A stretch of 15,601 bases of DNA, from NCBI GenBank assembly GCA_900540145.1, contig UQEW01000055.1, positions 1 to 15,601 on the forward strand, written 5' to 3'. A model generated the notes under the pieces. It worked only from the letters and a program-made list of their open reading frames with translations, was not told the DNA's origin and made no database searches. Position numbers and translations under genes: made by a program. Of the stretch, positions 13,604 through 15,601 are shown piece by piece. Every line of letters starts with the position of its first letter. Within the stretch, counting starts at the first letter, position 1. Origin of the DNA: an uncultured Eubacteriales bacterium. Its GTDB lineage: Bacteria > Bacillota > Clostridia > Peptostreptococcales > Anaerovoracaceae.

Positions 13604-14486
13604 CAACAAGAGCAATATATTAATAGTGGGCCTGGGAATTGTAGGAGGCAGTTATGCGAGAGGATTTACCAAAGCCGGATATAAAGTCAACGCTATAGAC
13701 ACCGACCGGGAGACTATAGACTTTGCGTTGGAAAACAATATTGTGGCAAGGGGAACTACTAAAATCGACAGAGAGATGATAGAATCTGCTGACGTCATAA
13801 TCTTTGCTCTGTATCCTCACATTTTTAAAGAATGGATTGAAAAGAATCAATGGTATTTCAGAAGCGGAACCATAATTACCGACGTAACAGGTGTTAAAGG
13901 CGGGTTAGTCAGATATATACAAGATATTTTGAGAGACGACTGCGAATATATTGCGGCCCACCCGATGGCCGGCTGCGAAAAGCTGGGAATCAAGCACAGC
14001 GATGAAACGATTTTTTATGACGCCAACTATATAGTAGTGCCGACAGAAAAAAATACTAAAGAAGCTAAAGCTGTTTGCAGGCAAATCGGAGAAATATTGA
14101 AATTTGCCAAGATTTCTGAACTTTCACCTGAAGACCACGATGAAATGATAGGCTTCGTGTCTCAATTGACCCATTGCATAGCCATGTCGCTTATGACCTG
14201 CGACCACACTGAAAATCTGGAAGATTATACAGGTGACTCTTTTAGAGATTTGACCAGGATAGCAAGAATAGATGAGACCATGTGGAGCGAATTGTTTTTG
14301 CTTAACAAAGATGCGCTGCTTCATCAGATGAAACTTTTTACCATGGAGCTTTCCAAGCTGGAAAGGATGTTGATGGAAGCAGATAAAGAAGGCATCAAGG
14401 ATATGATGAGGCGCTCGACAGCAAGGAGAAAGCTGTTTGATAAAGAGCCTCCGGCAACCAAGGAAAAGGAGGAAAAGGAGGAATAG
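13593..14486 (+). CDS. tyrA: Prephenate dehydrogenase
   Basis: The 297-residue protein oxidatively decarboxylates prephenate to 4-hydroxyphenylpyruvate. VGLGIVGGS (12-20) is the dinucleotide loop, and D36 at the end of the second strand favours NAD over NADP. HPMAGCEKLGI, SQLTHCIA and FRDLTRIAR are the TyrA catalytic-domain signatures. No ACT or chorismate-mutase domain is attached, so the ACT-type Tyr control seen in Bacillus TyrA is lacking. The start is TTG at 13593, with AGGTGA about seven bases upstream, because no ATG gives the full nucleotide-binding strand. The tail is Lys/Glu-rich (KEKEEKEE). It is encoded by repeated AAGGAGG that doubles as the ribosome site of the next gene. Confidence 0.94.
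   Translation: MKINNKSNILIVGLGIVGGSYARGFTKAGYKVNAIDTDRETIDFALENNIVARGTTKIDREMIESADVIIFALYPHIFKEWIEKNQWYFRSGTIITDVTGVKGGLVRYIQDILRDDCEYIAAHPMAGCEKLGIKHSDETIFYDANYIVVPTEKNTKEAKAVCRQIGEILKFAKISELSPEDHDEMIGFVSQLTHCIAMSLMTCDHTENLEDYTGDSFRDLTRIARIDETMWSELFLLNKDALLHQMKLFTMELSKLERMLMEADKEGIKDMMRRSTARRKLFDKEPPATKEKEEKEE
14466..14481 (+). promoter_or_regulatory. Duplicated Shine-Dalgarno sequence for the DAHP synthase gene
   Basis: AAGGAGG occurs at 14466-14472 and again at 14475-14481, nine bases apart, inside the last codons of tyrA. The second copy is nine bases from the ATG at 14491. This decides the start of the DAHP synthase gene over the open frame reaching back to 14437. Confidence 0.75.
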
Positions 14487-14490
14487 AACG

Positions 14491-15519
14491 ATGAATATGG
14501 ATTTTAAGCGCAGACTGCCTATTCCAAAAGACATCAAAGAAATGTTTCCCATAAGCGAGAAATATAAGGTGATGCGCGAAGAAAAAGATAGAGAGATAAA
14601 GGACATATTGGCAGGAAGAAAAGATAAATTTCTGCTTTTGGTAGGACCTTGTTCCGCTGACAACGAAGAGGCCGTTTTGGACTATCTATCCAGGCTGAGA
14701 AAAGTGCAGGACAAGGTGCAGGAAAAAATCTGCATCATACCGAGAGTATATACTAACAAACCTCGTACTACCGGCATGGGATACAAGGGAATGCTTCATC
14801 AGCCTGACCCTAACATGAATGAAGACATGCTTCGCGGAATAGTCACCATAAGAGAAACTTATATAAGAGCTATGGAAGAAACCGAGTTTTTCTGCGCAGA
14901 TGAAATGCTTTATCCTGAGCAGTACAGGTATCTCAGCGACCTTTTGTCGTACATAGCTGTAGGCGCCAGGTCTGTAGAAAATCAGTTTCACCGGTTGACG
15001 GCCAGCGGTCTTGATATCCCTGTAGGCATGAAAAACCCTACCAGCGGCGACCTTTCTGTAATGATGAACGCCATAAAGGCGGCTCACGGTTCTCATACTT
15101 TCATATACAGAAACTGGGAAGTGGTCAGCAAGGGCAATCCTTATGCCCACGCCATATTGAGAGGACATACTAATAAGAGAGGTCAATCTATTCCCAATTA
15201 TCATTATGAGGACTTAAAGACCGTATGCGATATGTATTTCAATTCTGAATTGGAAAATCCGGCTGTAATAGTAGATGTAAACCATGCCAACTCAGGCAAG
15301 CAATATATGGAGCAGATAAGGATCTCCAGGGAAGTTCTCCAGTCTATGGAATTATCTGCTGATATTAAAAAACTGGTCAAAGGCTTGATGATAGAAAGCT
15401 ATATAGAAGACGGATGTCAGCCTATAGGCGGCAGTGTTTACGGCCAGTCCATAACAGACCCCTGCCTTGGATGGGATAAGACAGAAAAGCTGATATACGA
15501 AATAGCAGAAAAGGTATGA
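14491..15519 (+). CDS. aroF: 3-deoxy-7-phosphoheptulonate (DAHP) synthase, type I
   Basis: The 342-residue protein matches the E. coli AroF/AroG/AroH type, which commits PEP and erythrose 4-phosphate to the shikimate pathway. Metal ligands are C54 (VGPCS), H in VNHANSGKQ, E in MIESYIEDG and D in ITDPCLGW. PRTTGMGYKG and GARSVENQFHR carry substrate-binding residues. Length is close to the 350-356 of the E. coli enzymes, with the N-terminal extension that takes part in feedback control in that group. Which amino acid inhibits it cannot be read with confidence, so aroF is used only as a family label. It is the last gene of the operon, although it catalyses the first step. Confidence 0.95.
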   Translation: MNMDFKRRLPIPKDIKEMFPISEKYKVMREEKDREIKDILAGRKDKFLLLVGPCSADNEEAVLDYLSRLRKVQDKVQEKICIIPRVYTNKPRTTGMGYKGMLHQPDPNMNEDMLRGIVTIRETYIRAMEETEFFCADEMLYPEQYRYLSDLLSYIAVGARSVENQFHRLTASGLDIPVGMKNPTSGDLSVMMNAIKAAHGSHTFIYRNWEVVSKGNPYAHAILRGHTNKRGQSIPNYHYEDLKTVCDMYFNSELENPAVIVDVNHANSGKQYMEQIRISREVLQSMELSADIKKLVKGLMIESYIEDGCQPIGGSVYGQSITDPCLGWDKTEKLIYEIAEKV

Positions 15520-15540
15520 TAGTTTGTTAACAGCAGACAG

Positions 15541-15601
15541 CCGGCTGTAGACAAAACCCATCTGTCAGTATGCCCAGAGCATACGTGATTATTTGATGCG
15601 G
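15541..15601 (-). repeat. Interspersed repeat, copy 2 (inverted, cut by window end)
   Basis: Read on the minus strand, this matches 201-261 at 51 of 61 positions. It contains a perfect hairpin, GTATGC (15568-15573) with GCATAC (15579-15584), and GACA (15550-15553) can pair with TGTC (15563-15566). The perfect palindrome ACAGCCGGCTGT (15537-15548) overlaps its inner edge. The repeat begins about 20 bases after the DAHP synthase stop codon. No hairpin with a T run follows that gene inside the window, so the operon's terminator is either beyond the edge or formed by this structure. Confidence 0.8.

Noticed and set aside
14124..14663. Minus-strand frame opposite the tyrA and DAHP synthase junction
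   Set aside because: It is antisense to two recognised enzymes and no homology is recognisable.
15526..15531. GTTAAC, the TetR half-site motif, after the DAHP synthase gene
   Set aside because: There is no TAAC five bases on and no promoter nearby. A six-base match is expected by chance.

Overview
The window looks like chromosome of a low-to-moderate G+C, spore-forming Firmicute, most likely a member of the Clostridia. The evidence is a canonical spoVT with a sigma-G-like promoter, the order yabM-mazG-hup-rqcP typical of the Bacillus/Clostridium spoVT neighbourhood, strong AGGAGG ribosome sites, and clostridial-type chorismate synthase and EPSP synthase motifs. I cannot fix the genus from sequence alone.

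Layout. (1) Bases 1-407 hold no convincing gene. The left edge carries what looks like the terminal inverted repeat of an IS3-family insertion sequence lying outside the window. It is followed by hairpins and by one copy of an interspersed repeat (201-261) whose second copy, inverted, forms the right edge of the window (15541-15601). (2) spoVT is on the minus strand and ends at a hairpin terminator. (3) On the plus strand follow an MTA/SAH deaminase-type amidohydrolase, a YabM/SpoVB-type flippase, MazG, HU and the S4-domain protein RqcP, closed by a strong terminator at 5419-5462. (4) A minus-strand TetR regulator is divergent from (5) a nine-gene plus-strand operon running to 15519: aminotransferase, pheA (chorismate mutase-prephenate dehydratase-ACT), aroB, aroC, an aroE-aroK fusion, aroQ (type II), aroA, tyrA and a type I DAHP synthase.

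How it works together. The operon encodes all seven shikimate-pathway steps from PEP and erythrose 4-phosphate to chorismate, then both arms to phenylpyruvate and 4-hydroxyphenylpyruvate, and a transaminase that could finish Phe and Tyr. Most genes overlap or are spaced by a few bases, implying one translationally coupled transcript. It starts at a near-consensus sigma-A promoter (TTGACT-17-TATAAT). The divergent tetR has its own good promoter (TTGCAT-17-TATAAT). Immediately downstream of each -10 box lies the same 15-bp site, GTTAAC-N5-TAAC read in the direction of transcription. The simplest reading is that the TetR protein represses both itself and the whole aromatic operon. No T-box or long leader is present.

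The points I consider most worth checking are this TetR/aro operator pair, the inverted repeat pair flanking the region with its RNA-like folding, the AroE-AroK fusion, and a 15-bp tandem repeat at the end of aroQ that supplies the ribosome site of aroA.
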